From Rhizobium sp. TH2 (GTDB lineage Bacteria; Pseudomonadota; Alphaproteobacteria; Rhizobiales; Rhizobiaceae), in contig NZ_CP062231.1 in the NCBI RefSeq assembly GCF_024707525.1, forward strand, positions 3,038,001-3,102,000: 64,000 nt of DNA. The letters are read 5' to 3'. The translations under genes and the position numbers were made by a program. Each line of letters starts with the position of its first letter. Within the stretch, counting starts at the first letter, position 1. Shown in pieces: positions 50,525 through 58,827 of this stretch. The notes beneath the pieces are model-generated. The model ran no database searches and was not told the DNA's origin. It saw only the letters and a list, made by a program, of their open reading frames with translations.

Positions 50525-51712
50525 TCAGACGCCGCCGCGATTCCAGCCCCGGCCGCGTTCGCCGAACATCTCGTAGCCGCCTTCCTTGATCGTCAGCGTA
50601 TCCTCGAGCTTGATGAATCCGCGCTTGGGATGCAGCATCGTGGTTTCCACAGATATGACCATGCCGACGTCGAGCGGCCTATCACCGTCGATGCCTTCAT
50701 AGGCGACCGGATGATTGGTCATCAGGAACGGCGCCTCATGGGTGATGAGCCCCATGCCGTGGCAGAAGAAATCGGTGAAGGCCGCCGAGGGTGACTTCCT
50801 CAGCAGCGTTTCCGCCGCCTCGATCATTTCAGTACCGGGAGCGCCGGCTTTCACTTTCGAAAACGCCGCTTGCTGGATGGCATCGACCTCAGCCAGCAGG
50901 TCCTGCAGTTCCGCGTCGGGTTCGCCCAGCACGCCCATCCGGCAGAGATCGCCGATATAGCCATGGTAATTGCCGCCCGAATCGATCGACAGGATCTCAC
51001 CCTTGGCCCAGGCCTGCGGCGAACGCGCGCGGTTGTGGCTGGCGCCGAGCGTCAGCAGGCAATATTCGAAATGAAGACCGCGATTGGTTTCCTCCCGGCG
51101 CAGATGTTCGATGATCTCGCCCTTGGTCGTGCCTTCACGCGCCGCAGCGATCGTCGCCAGCATGGAATCTGTGATGAGCTCCGAGGCGAGCCTCAGCTTC
51201 TCCAGTTCCGCCGGCGTCTTGATCGAGCGAAACCGTTCGAGCGCGTGGGTCGCATCCACGAACCGTGCGCCGTCGAGACGCGAGCCGATGAAATCGCGCG
51301 CGTCCGACGGCAGGAAGCCCGGCTCTATGCCGATCCGCGCGCCTGATTTGCCGATCTTCTTGATATGCTCGACGGCGAGTGCCGCGGCATCGAGCGTGCC
51401 CCAGGTCGCCGCGTGCACATTGGGCGTCCAGAACGGGTTGTTGTGATGCTCGGAGCCTTCCATCTTGTTGCCGACATAGGCGGCATGATCCGGCGCGCCC
51501 TTCTCATAGACCACGATGGGCAGGTAGCGGCTATGCCCGATCGCATCCATGGCGGCAAAGAAGATGAACTTGTAGCCGCCGAGCAGATATTGAGTATTGT
51601 GCTTGGAGGTCGCCAGCAGCACATCGATGCCCGCCTCCTCCATCAGTCTGTCGAGCCGCGCCGTATCGAAGGGCGGCTCTATGGCGATCGTCTGTCCTGC
51701 ACTGATATTCAT
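50525..51712 (-). CDS. M24-family Xaa-Pro peptidase/creatinase-like protein
   Basis: A 395-residue protein with an N-terminal creatinase-like domain and a C-terminal pita-bread fold. All five metal ligands of M24 peptidases are present: Asp244 (SIDSGGN), Asp255 (IGDLCRM), His318 (FCHGMG), Glu356 (SVETTM) and Glu370 (IKLEDTL). It should therefore be a two-metal hydrolase, not a metal-free creatinase. The substrate is unknown; an X-Pro dipeptide or another amide bond is possible. ATG 51712 has GGGAGG 6 bases upstream. It follows the cupin gene by 31 bases. Confidence 0.85.
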   Translation of the reverse strand: MNISAGQTIAIEPPFDTARLDRLMEEAGIDVLLATSKHNTQYLLGGYKFIFFAAMDAIGHSRYLPIVVYEKGAPDHAAYVGNKMEGSEHHNNPFWTPNVHAATWGTLDAAALAVEHIKKIGKSGARIGIEPGFLPSDARDFIGSRLDGARFVDATHALERFRSIKTPAELEKLRLASELITDSMLATIAAAREGTTKGEIIEHLRREETNRGLHFEYCLLTLGASHNRARSPQAWAKGEILSIDSGGNYHGYIGDLCRMGVLGEPDAELQDLLAEVDAIQQAAFSKVKAGAPGTEMIEAAETLLRKSPSAAFTDFFCHGMGLITHEAPFLMTNHPVAYEGIDGDRPLDVGMVISVETTMLHPKRGFIKLEDTLTIKEGGYEMFGERGRGWNRGGV

Positions 51713-51743
51713 CTCGATCCTCCCAAATCGCGTTTTCCGGACC

Positions 51744-52151
51744 TCATTGACCCGCTGGAATGAGGCGGAAATCCGGCAGTTCGCGTAATCCCAGTTCCGG
51801 ACCTGCCGGTGAATATACGACAAAAAGCTGCATCGGTCCCGCACCGGTATTCCTGGTCGAATGGAAGCGGCTCTCTGGAACGTAGACCGTGCAACCCGGC
51901 CCCACCGTGCGGGTCACCGGATTGCCGCTCTCGTCCTCGACCATCTGCTCGCCCTCGCCCGATATGACGAAGATGATCTCCTCGGCGCCGGGATGATTGT
52001 GGCGGGAATGCCCCTGCCCGCTCGGCAGGTCGACCACGCCGCCGGAAAACCGCGACGCGCCGTTCACTTCGGGCGCCACGGTCAGCGCCAGCCGGCCCCA
52101 ATCGAAGCCGAAACTGTCCACGTCCTTCGGATAGAGAAACAGGTCCTTCAT
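51744..52151 (-). CDS. Single-domain cupin protein
   Basis: A 135-residue beta-barrel protein. The cupin metal motif is GHSRHNHPGAEEIIFVISGEG (His, His, Glu), and the second half carries VYVPESRFHSTRNTG with the last His. It may be a small dioxygenase, isomerase or sensor. It is the third gene of the run Tm-1 N-part, TIM-barrel part, cupin, M24. ATG 52151 has GGAGG about 8 bases upstream. Its role is unknown; it may act on the same compound as its neighbours. Confidence 0.85.
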   Translation of the reverse strand: MKDLFLYPKDVDSFGFDWGRLALTVAPEVNGASRFSGGVVDLPSGQGHSRHNHPGAEEIIFVISGEGEQMVEDESGNPVTRTVGPGCTVYVPESRFHSTRNTGAGPMQLFVVYSPAGPELGLRELPDFRLIPAGQ

Positions 52152-52180
52152 ATCATCGCCTCCACGCATTCTTGATTGCC

Positions 52181-53023
52181 TCAAGCCATCTTGCCGATGG
52201 CCAATCCCTTGAAATCTTCGGTCTGCCTGCGGATCGCCGCCTCGGCCGGCAGCCGCTCCATGGAGCTCGCGCCGTAGAACCCGTTGCAGTCGGCGCAGCG
52301 TTCCAGAATATAGCGCGCGTCATCAGGCATCGAGATCGGGCCGCCGTGGCAAAGCACGATCACATCGCGGCGCACCGAACGGGCCGCCGCCGCAATCGCC
52401 GAAATTTCTCCAACGCAATCATCGAGCGACTTGGCCGAGGTGGCACCGATCGAGCCGCCCGTCGTAACGCCCATATGCGCGACGATAATGTCGGCGCCGG
52501 CCTTCGTCATCGCGATGGCTTCATCGGCGTTGAACACGTAAGGCGTAGTCAGCAGATTGAGGCGGTGGGCTTCGGCAATCATGTCCACTTCGAGACTGTA
52601 GCTCATGCCGGTCTCTTCGAAACTCTGCCGCATCTGGCCGTCGAACAGGCCGATGGTCGGGAAGTTCTGCACACCGGAAAAGCCCATCGCCTGCAACTCG
52701 GCCAGGAATTGCGGCATCAGCACAAACGGATCGGTGCCGTTCACGCCCGCCAGAACCGGTGTCTTCTTGACCACCGGCAGCACCTCCACCGCCATGTCCT
52801 TGACGATCTGGTTGGCATTGCCATAAGCGAGCAGGCCCGCCGCCGAGCCGCGGCCTGCCATGCGATAGCGCCCGGAATTATAGATGATTATCAGGTCGAT
52901 GCCGCCTGCTTCCTCGGCCTTGGCCGAGAGGCCGGTGCCCGCTCCGCCGCCGACGATCGGCTTTCCTGCGGCAATCATGGCATGAAATTTTTCGAGTATG
53001 GCTTTGCGGGCGATCGCAGGCAT
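52181..53023 (-). CDS. TIM-barrel protein of the PEP-hydrolase/Tm-1 C-terminal family
   Basis: A 280-residue protein of the family named phosphoenolpyruvate hydrolase-like (related to PEP mutase barrels). Landmarks are [54 protein letters not shown] and [12 protein letters not shown]. In plants the same domain is the C-terminal half of Tm-1, whose N-terminal half is encoded 6 bases upstream here. The enzymatic role of the pair is not established, and the family name comes from similarity, not from proof of the reaction. Confidence 0.85.
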   Translation of the reverse strand: MPAIARKAILEKFHAMIAAGKPIVGGGAGTGLSAKAEEAGGIDLIIIYNSGRYRMAGRGSAAGLLAYGNANQIVKDMAVEVLPVVKKTPVLAGVNGTDPFVLMPQFLAELQAMGFSGVQNFPTIGLFDGQMRQSFEETGMSYSLEVDMIAEAHRLNLLTTPYVFNADEAIAMTKAGADIIVAHMGVTTGGSIGATSAKSLDDCVGEISAIAAAARSVRRDVIVLCHGGPISMPDDARYILERCADCNGFYGASSMERLPAEAAIRRQTEDFKGLAIGKMA

Positions 53024-53029
53024 GTCTGT

Positions 53030-54235
53030 TTATCTTTCCCTGGTGTTGGCGATTTCGCGATACGCGGCCACGAGGCCGCCCGCGAATTCGGGATCGTTGA
53101 TGTGATATGGCAGGCGCTGAATGCGGCGGTCGGCCGTGATCTCGACCGTTGCCTCGAGTGCAGCAAAGAGAGCGGCATCCGCCGCCGGGTCGAAAAACTG
53201 GCCGCCCTCGATATCCAGGGCGGAAACACCCTTTTCCGGGATCAGCAGGCGGACTGGGCCACGGCACAGATTGAGCTTCCCGCCGATCCATCGGCCGATG
53301 GCATCGCATTCCCCAGGCGTCGTGCGCATCAGCGTGACATTGGAATTGTGCCGGTAGAAAAGCCGGCCGGCATAGCGCTCCGGCACGGTTTCCGGCGCCC
53401 AGAAATTGACCATGTCGAGCGCACCGACTGAAACGACATAAGGCAGACCTGTTCTTGCAATCGCCCCGAAACGATCCTCGGTCGCAGGAAGCACGCCGCC
53501 GAACAGGAAGTCGCAGACCTCCGTCGTCGTTACATCCAGCACGCCCTCAAGCAGGCCGCTGTCGGCGAGCTTCTCCATGGAGCGGCCGCCGGTACCTGTC
53601 GCATGGAAGACCATGCAGTCGTATTCAGCCTTCAAACGGTCAACGACCGTGGTGACGCAGGTCGTGGTCACACCGAACATGGTGAGGCCAAGAGCTGGCT
53701 TGGATTCGCTCTTCTCCGGCGGGCGACTCGCCATCGCGGCGATCGCCTGCGCCGCATTGTGCAGGATGACGCGGCTGAGGCGGTTGAGCCCCGCCATGTC
53801 GGTCACCGAGGGCACCATCATGATGTCAGACACATCGACATAGGGCGCGACATCACCGGAGGCGAGCGTCGAGACCATGATCTTCGGCACGCCGAGCGGC
53901 AGTTCGCGCATGCCCGACGTGATGATGGATGTGCCACCCCCGCCGCCGATGCCGATCATGCCCGATATGTCGCCCTGCGCTAGGACGTAGCGGCGGAAGG
54001 CTTCCGCCATGGCGGCGACCGCCGTTCCACGATCATCCGTTCCGAGAGTGGCATTCGCCCCCAGCGGATGAAATGCGGCTATCTCCGCTGCCGTCACATC
54101 CGTGGCAACGGTCGCTTCGCGTGTTCCAACATCGACAACGCGAATGGAGCCGCCCGCCGCCCTGATGCGGTCCGCGAGATAGGCAAGCTCTTCTCCCTTC
54201 GTGTCGGCGGTGCCAACGACGTAGACGTAACCCAT
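53030..54235 (-). CDS. Tm-1-like ATP-binding domain protein (UPF0261)
   Basis: A 401-residue protein of the UPF0261 family. It opens with VYVVGTADTKGEELAYLADRI, carries GIGGGGGTSIITSGMRELPLGVPKIMVSTLASGDV at the ATP site region, and holds VFHATGTGGRSMEKLADSG further on. The tomato Tm-1 N-terminal domain, which blocks tobamovirus replication, belongs to this family. In bacteria the natural role is unknown. ATG 54235 has GGGAGGGGG 2-5 bases upstream. It is the first gene of a four-gene run and is divergent from a TetR gene. Confidence 0.87.
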   Translation of the reverse strand: MGYVYVVGTADTKGEELAYLADRIRAAGGSIRVVDVGTREATVATDVTAAEIAAFHPLGANATLGTDDRGTAVAAMAEAFRRYVLAQGDISGMIGIGGGGGTSIITSGMRELPLGVPKIMVSTLASGDVAPYVDVSDIMMVPSVTDMAGLNRLSRVILHNAAQAIAAMASRPPEKSESKPALGLTMFGVTTTCVTTVVDRLKAEYDCMVFHATGTGGRSMEKLADSGLLEGVLDVTTTEVCDFLFGGVLPATEDRFGAIARTGLPYVVSVGALDMVNFWAPETVPERYAGRLFYRHNSNVTLMRTTPGECDAIGRWIGGKLNLCRGPVRLLIPEKGVSALDIEGGQFFDPAADAALFAALEATVEITADRRIQRLPYHINDPEFAGGLVAAYREIANTRER

Positions 54236-54302
54236 GCCCCCTCCCGGAACCATGCATGCAAGGCGTTGATTTGGGCCTTGAAAATTTTCGAGACGGCCGT
54301 AT

Positions 54303-54314
54303 CATATCGATATG
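54303..54314. promoter_or_regulatory. 12-bp palindrome at the tetR start
   Basis: CATATCGATATG is a perfect palindrome that overlaps the tetR start codon, in the 76-base divergent gap with the Tm-1-like gene. A second palindrome, GAAAATTTTC, is at 54280-54289. One or both may bind the TetR protein. Confidence 0.4.
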
Positions 54315-54977
54315 CAGGTCTCAGGTCAACAAATCGAAATGAAGCCGATCAGCGAACGTGGCCCCCGGGCGCGAACACGCCGGTTGATGCTGGAGACAGC
54401 GATCCGCCTCATGCAATCGGGCATAACGCCATCTGTTACGGAAGTGGCCGAGGCTGCCGAAGTATCCCGGGCCACCGCCTATCGCTATTTCCCCAGCCAG
54501 GCAGCGCTCGTGCATGCGGTGGTGGATGAGGCGCTTGGACCCATTCTCCAGTGGAAATCCGGAGAGGCCGATGCCCGGGTGCGCATCAAGGATTTGCTGG
54601 CCACGGCATTGCCGCGGATCGACGAATTCGAGGCCACCTTCAAGGCCGCGCTCAAGCTCTCCATCGAGCAATGGTCACAGCGCCAGGCGGGCACATTGGG
54701 CAGCGAGCCGCAATTCACGCGCGGACATCGTATCGACCTCCTGCGCGATGCGACCTCGCCATTGGAAAACAAGCTCGACGAACCGGCCCGCGAACGATTG
54801 GCGCAAGCCCTATCGCTCGTCTTCGGCGTCGAGACGCTGGTCGTCCTCAAGGATATCTGGGGGCTTTCGGGCGTGCAGGCGCAAGCCGTGGCAGAGTGGG
54901 CGGCAGTCGCCCTTGTAGATGCGGCAATCAACGAAACAGAGGGAATGGACACGGCCAAATCCCCGAGATCTGGTTAG
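54312..54977 (+). CDS. TetR family regulator
   Basis: A 221-residue regulator. The HTH is TPSVTEVAEAAEVSRATAYRYFPSQAALVHAVV (residues ~39-71), and the rest is a helical ligand domain without obvious relatives. It probably controls the divergent Tm-1 operon; the sugar ABC genes downstream are 322 bases away and look separately controlled. The start is uncertain: ATG 54312 lies inside a palindrome, and ATG 54339 is possible. Neither has a good ribosome site, which could mean a leaderless or weakly translated mRNA. Confidence 0.82.
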   Translation: MQVSGQQIEMKPISERGPRARTRRLMLETAIRLMQSGITPSVTEVAEAAEVSRATAYRYFPSQAALVHAVVDEALGPILQWKSGEADARVRIKDLLATALPRIDEFEATFKAALKLSIEQWSQRQAGTLGSEPQFTRGHRIDLLRDATSPLENKLDEPARERLAQALSLVFGVETLVVLKDIWGLSGVQAQAVAEWAAVALVDAAINETEGMDTAKSPRSG

Positions 54978-55163
54978 ACCAGTTATACCAGGACGGATTT
55001 CACTGGTCGTCACACATACGGACGCCAGCAAGGGCCGTCACGGGCTCTACATGCCTTACTATTGAGGCAATTAGGTAAGCATCGACTGAATTTCCGCGTT
55101 TGAAAACAGAGTCATAGAGTTCTTGACATTTTCTTGGTTTGGTAATACCAGACGATCACTGGT
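54970..55163. promoter_or_regulatory. Duplicated operator-like blocks before the second sugar ABC operon
   Basis: Block 1 has CTGGT-TAG-ACCAG (54970-54982), GACCAGTTATACCAG (54977-54991) and TCACTGGT (55000-55007). Block 2 has TGGTA-A-TACCA (55140-55150, perfect) and TCACTGGT (55156-55163), after a TTGACA at 55123. Both contain TWATACCAG followed by TCACTGGT. The TGGTATNACCA form is common for FadR-type GntR proteins, such as the one at 62021. The 322-base gap 54978-55299 holds no gene. Confidence 0.5.
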
Positions 55164-55180
55164 AGGTCGATTGACTTGAA

Positions 55181-55221
55181 CCCTCCAGCGGTGAGCGGAA
55201 GTCGAGGAGGGCTTCCGCTGG
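55181..55221 (+). other. Competing hairpins in the leader of the second sugar ABC operon
   Basis: Three pairings share the same bases and partly exclude each other: CCAGCGG (55185) with CCGCTGG (55215), AGCGGAAG (55194-55201) with CTTCCGCT (55212-55219), and CCCTCC (55181) with GGAGGG (55206). The stretch is 80-120 bases before the binding-protein start. RNA-level control is possible but unproven. Confidence 0.3.
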
Positions 55222-55299
55222 ACATATCCGAAAGGATTGTCGAGTCGGACTTTTTGCCCGTGGGTAGGCGGGCGTTGTGCATATCTGGGAGGAAAAACT

Positions 55300-56610
55300 A
55301 TGCGCAGAACGATAGCCGGCCTTTTGGCCGGGATGAGCATGCTGATCGCACAAGGCACGTACGCACAGGCGGCGGAATTGACGATCTTCTGGGCCGAATG
55401 GGATCCCGCCAACTATCTTCAGGAACTGGTCAACGAGTACGAGAAGGAATCAGGGGTCAAGGTCACTGTCGAGACCACGCCCTGGTCCGATTTCCAGACC
55501 AAGGCATTCACAGAATTCAACGCCAAGGGTTCCGCTTACGATATGGTCGTCGGCGACTCCCAGTGGATTGGCGCCGCCTCCGAGGCAGGTCACTATGTGG
55601 ATCTGACCGACTTCTTCAACAAGCATAAGCTGACTGAAGTCATGGCTCCGGCCACCGTGAAATATTACTCCGAATATCCCTCGGCTTCCGGCAAGTACTG
55701 GTCGGTTCCGGCCGAGGGCGATGCGGTCGGCTGGTCCTATCGCAAGGATTGGTTCGAAGACCCCAAGGAAATGGAAGCCTTCAAGGCGAAGTACGGCTAC
55801 GATCTCGCTCCGCCGAAGACCTGGAAAGAGCTGCGCGACGCCGCCGAATTCTTCCATCGTCCGGATCAGAAGCGCTACGGCGTCGCGATCTACACAGACA
55901 ACTCCTATGACGCGTTGGTTATGGGCGTCGAGAACGCGATCTTCTCCTACGGCGGCGAGCTTGGCGATTATGTCAGCTACAAGGTCGATGGCATCATCAA
56001 CTCCGAGCAGAACGTGAAGGCGCTCGAAGCCTATCGTGAACTCTATGGCTTCACTCCTCCGGGCTGGGCAAAGAGCTTCTTCGTCGAAGACAACCAGGCG
56101 ATCACCGAGAACCTGGCGGCGATGAGCATGAACTACTTCGCCTTCTTCCCCGCGCTGGTGAACGAAGCGTCCAATCCCAACGCCAAGAACACGGGCTTCT
56201 TCGCCAATCCGGCTGGTCCGGGCGGCGCCCAGTTCGCGGCGCTCGGCGGCCAGGGCATCTCGGTCGTCTCCTATTCCGAAAACCAGGAAGAGGCGATGAA
56301 ATTCCTCGAATGGTTCGTGAAGGACTCGACCCAGAAGCGTTGGGCCGAGCTTGGTGGCTACACCGCCAGCGCCAAGGTGCTTGAGTCACCTGAGTTCCAG
56401 AACGCCACACCCTACAACAAGGCTTTTTACGAAACCATGTTCAAGGTGAAGGACTTCTGGGCGACCCCGGAATATGCCGAACTGCTGATCCAGATGAACC
56501 AGCGCGTCTATCCCTATGTAACAGCTGGTCAAGGTACGGCAAAGGAGGCACTCGATGCACTCGCTGCCGACTGGAATGCGACCTTCCAGAAATACGGCCG
56601 CAACAAGTGA
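55300..56610 (+). CDS. Carbohydrate ABC substrate-binding protein
   Basis: A 436-residue extracellular solute-binding protein of family 1. A signal peptide covers residues 1-25 (LLAGMSMLIAQGTYAQAAE). The body has TIFWAEWDPANYLQELVNEYEKESG, YDMVVGDSQWIGAASEAGHYVDL and YWSVPAEGDAVGWSYRKDWFEDP. It is rich in aromatic residues like sugar or polyol binders. ATG 55300 has GGGAGG 7 bases upstream. It is the first gene of a six-gene transport unit; the nearby sugar-acid enzymes suggest a sugar, polyol or sugar acid as ligand. Confidence 0.88.
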   Translation: MRRTIAGLLAGMSMLIAQGTYAQAAELTIFWAEWDPANYLQELVNEYEKESGVKVTVETTPWSDFQTKAFTEFNAKGSAYDMVVGDSQWIGAASEAGHYVDLTDFFNKHKLTEVMAPATVKYYSEYPSASGKYWSVPAEGDAVGWSYRKDWFEDPKEMEAFKAKYGYDLAPPKTWKELRDAAEFFHRPDQKRYGVAIYTDNSYDALVMGVENAIFSYGGELGDYVSYKVDGIINSEQNVKALEAYRELYGFTPPGWAKSFFVEDNQAITENLAAMSMNYFAFFPALVNEASNPNAKNTGFFANPAGPGGAQFAALGGQGISVVSYSENQEEAMKFLEWFVKDSTQKRWAELGGYTASAKVLESPEFQNATPYNKAFYETMFKVKDFWATPEYAELLIQMNQRVYPYVTAGQGTAKEALDALAADWNATFQKYGRNK

Positions 56611-56619
56611 CAGGAAGCC

Positions 56620-56639
56620 GGAGCGGGTCTTTCCGCTCC
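56620..56639 (+). other. Hairpin between binding-protein and permease genes
   Basis: GGAGCGG (56620-56626) pairs with CCGCTCC (56633-56639) around GTCTTT, ten bases after the binding-protein stop, in a 150-base gap. There is no T-run. Such hairpins often protect the binding-protein mRNA and give it higher levels. Confidence 0.45.
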
Positions 56640-56760
56640 AGCTGACATCTGAGGCACAATGGCGCCGCGTCACAAAACGCGGCGCCGACCATGAAGAATG
56701 GGCGCACAGGAAGCTTGAACGCTTCCGAAGTGATGCGCCGGCTGTCGGAGGAATAGCGCT

Positions 56761-57666
56761 TTGGCCATCGCTGTCATGACGTCGCTCGACGCGAGCACCC
56801 GCGCTGCGGCGCGAGGAATGAGCGATATCAAAATTCGCAATCTTTTCATTATCCCTACAATCCTGTTTCTGATCATCTTCAACATTTTTCCGTTGATCTA
56901 TTCGCTGGGATACTCGTTTACCGACTTCAGGGCATCATCCAACGCCCCGGCGAACTTCGTCGGACTGCAGAACTATCGGGAACTTCTGAGCGATCCCTTC
57001 ATCTGGAACAATTTCGCGATCACGGCGAAGTACGTCATCGTATCGGTGACCGGACAGGTCATCGTGGGCTTCGGCACCGCCATGCTGCTCAACCGCGACA
57101 TTCCGTTCAAGGGACTTCTCACCACACTCCTGCTTCTGCCGATGATGCTCTCCATGGCGGTGGTGGGGCTGTTCTGGAAGCTGCTCTATGACCCGTCCTT
57201 CGGCATCATAAACTATGCGCTCGGCCTGGGAACCTTCGAATGGCTCTCCAATCCCGACATGGCGCTCTATGCCGTGGCGCTGACGGATATCTGGATGTGG
57301 TCCCCCTTCGTCATGCTCCTGTCGCTCGCCGGCCTGTCGGCGGTGCCGAAGCATCTCTATGAAGCCGCCGCGATCGACAGGGCCGGACCTTTCTACACCT
57401 TCTTCCGGATAACACTGCCGCTCGTAGCACCGATCCTGATGATCGCGATCATCTTCCGAACCATGGAGGCGTTCAAGACCTTCGACCTCGCCTACATCCT
57501 GACCAGCCAGCCGACGACCGAGGTGATCTCGATCCGGCTCTACAAGATGGCCTTCCAGGAATGGCAGACCGGGCGCTCCTGTGCGCTGGCCTATATCGTG
57601 CTCATCATGGTGCTCGCCATCACCAACATCTACGTGAAGTATCTCAACAAGGTGAAGGAGCGCTGA
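56761..57666 (+). CDS. Sugar ABC permease (first)
   Basis: A 301-residue membrane protein with six hydrophobic segments after a polar N-terminus. The EAA loop is HLYEAAAIDRAGPFYTFFRITLPLVAP. It is CUT1-like, close in plan to polyol permeases. The TTG at 56761 has GGAGG about 8-10 bases upstream and gives MAIAVMTSLD; ATG 56776 is an alternative start with a weaker site. It ends one base before the second permease gene. Confidence 0.87.
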   Translation: MAIAVMTSLDASTRAAARGMSDIKIRNLFIIPTILFLIIFNIFPLIYSLGYSFTDFRASSNAPANFVGLQNYRELLSDPFIWNNFAITAKYVIVSVTGQVIVGFGTAMLLNRDIPFKGLLTTLLLLPMMLSMAVVGLFWKLLYDPSFGIINYALGLGTFEWLSNPDMALYAVALTDIWMWSPFVMLLSLAGLSAVPKHLYEAAAIDRAGPFYTFFRITLPLVAPILMIAIIFRTMEAFKTFDLAYILTSQPTTEVISIRLYKMAFQEWQTGRSCALAYIVLIMVLAITNIYVKYLNKVKER

Positions 57667-57667
57667 A

Positions 57668-58627
57668 ATGGCCCAAGTCACGACCCGCTCCGAACGCGCG
57701 CTGAACCGGGTGGCGATCGCATCGGTACTCGTCATCACGCTGATCTTCCTGGCGCCGATCTACTGGATTACTTCGACGGCATTCAAGCCGCGCAACCTCT
57801 CGACCACCATTCCGCCGACGGTGATGTTCACGCCGGAGATTTCGCCCTTCGTGAAGCTGTTCACCAAGCGGTCGCAGCTTCGTACCCAGCCCACGGCAGA
57901 GGAATACGAGGCGGCGCCCTGGTGGGAACGGTTGGTCTTCGACGGCGGCGAGAAGGTTACCCGGTCCGGCAAGGGCGAGATTCAGCTTTCCGGCTATCCG
58001 AGCCGTTTCATGAACTCACTGATCGTGGCGATCACTTCGACTGTTCTCGCGGTCGGCATGGGAACGTTCACCGCCTATGGCTTCTCACGCTTTCGAGTGA
58101 AAGGCGAGGCAGATCTTCTGTTCTTTATATTGTCGACGCGAATGTTGCCGCCCGTCGTTGTGGCCATTCCGATGTTCCTCATGTATCGCGTCGTTGGCCT
58201 CAACGATACCCATTGGGGGCTCATCATCCTCTATACGGCCTTCAACCTGTCCTTCTCGGTCTGGCTGATGAAAGGCTTCATCGACGAGATCCCCAAGGAA
58301 TACGAAGAGGCGGCGCTGGTCGATGGCTATACCCGCATGCAGGCCTTCTTCAAGATCGTCATACCGGAGGCCGCCACCGGCATCGCAGCCACCGCCGTGT
58401 TCTGTTTCATCACCGCGTGGAACGAATATGCCTTCGCGCTGATCATGACAAACCGCCGTGCGCAAACCGCGCCCCCCTTCATCCCGAGCCAGGTGGGATC
58501 CGGCCTGCAGGACTGGACGGTGATCGCATCCGGCACCTTCCTGTTCCTGCTGCCGGTCGCTATCTTCACCTTCCTGTTGCGCAACCACCTGCTCAGGGGC
58601 ATGTCTTTCGGAGCCATTCGCAAATGA
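57668..58627 (+). CDS. Sugar ABC permease (second) with periplasmic insertion
   Basis: A 319-residue membrane protein. After the first hydrophobic segment there is a polar insertion of about 70 residues (residues ~45-110, with RSQLRTQPTAEEYEAAPWWERL), longer than in most MalG-type permeases. The EAA loop is EYEEAALVDGYTRMQAFFKIVIPEAA. A loop of this kind may touch the binding protein. It overlaps the following small gene by four bases, so the whole unit is tightly coupled. Confidence 0.87.
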   Translation: MAQVTTRSERALNRVAIASVLVITLIFLAPIYWITSTAFKPRNLSTTIPPTVMFTPEISPFVKLFTKRSQLRTQPTAEEYEAAPWWERLVFDGGEKVTRSGKGEIQLSGYPSRFMNSLIVAITSTVLAVGMGTFTAYGFSRFRVKGEADLLFFILSTRMLPPVVVAIPMFLMYRVVGLNDTHWGLIILYTAFNLSFSVWLMKGFIDEIPKEYEEAALVDGYTRMQAFFKIVIPEAATGIAATAVFCFITAWNEYAFALIMTNRRAQTAPPFIPSQVGSGLQDWTVIASGTFLFLLPVAIFTFLLRNHLLRGMSFGAIRK

Positions 58628-58827
58628 CCTTCCGGGCCTTTAACCAGAAATATCTCGAGCCGTTCTTCGAACTCCTGATGATCTTCGGCATCATCGCGCT
58701 CTGCCAGCCGTGGATCGAACCCCTGCATCGCTACGGGTTGACGATCATCCTCATCGGACTGGTCGGCTTCTCGATTGTCATCAAGATACCGCGCGAAGAG
58801 CGGCAGGCGGACGAGGGCAGCCAATGA
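58624..58827 (+). CDS. 67-residue membrane protein in the sugar ABC operon
   Basis: A small protein with two hydrophobic segments at about 14-30 and 38-54 and a charged tail (KIPREERQADEGSQ). It overlaps the permease stop by four bases and the ATPase start by four bases, so it belongs to the operon. I do not recognise a family. Its place between permeases and ATPases, and its coupling, suggest an accessory subunit or stabiliser of the transporter. The polyol importers of rhizobia (Glp type) also have a small membrane protein, but this one does not look alike. Confidence 0.75.
   Translation: MTFRAFNQKYLEPFFELLMIFGIIALCQPWIEPLHRYGLTIILIGLVGFSIVIKIPREERQADEGSQ

Noticed and set aside
52172..53431. 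A 419-codon open frame antisense to the TIM-barrel and Tm-1-like genes
   Set aside because: It spans two real genes on the opposite strand and is rich in His/Arg/Gly as expected for a shadow frame.
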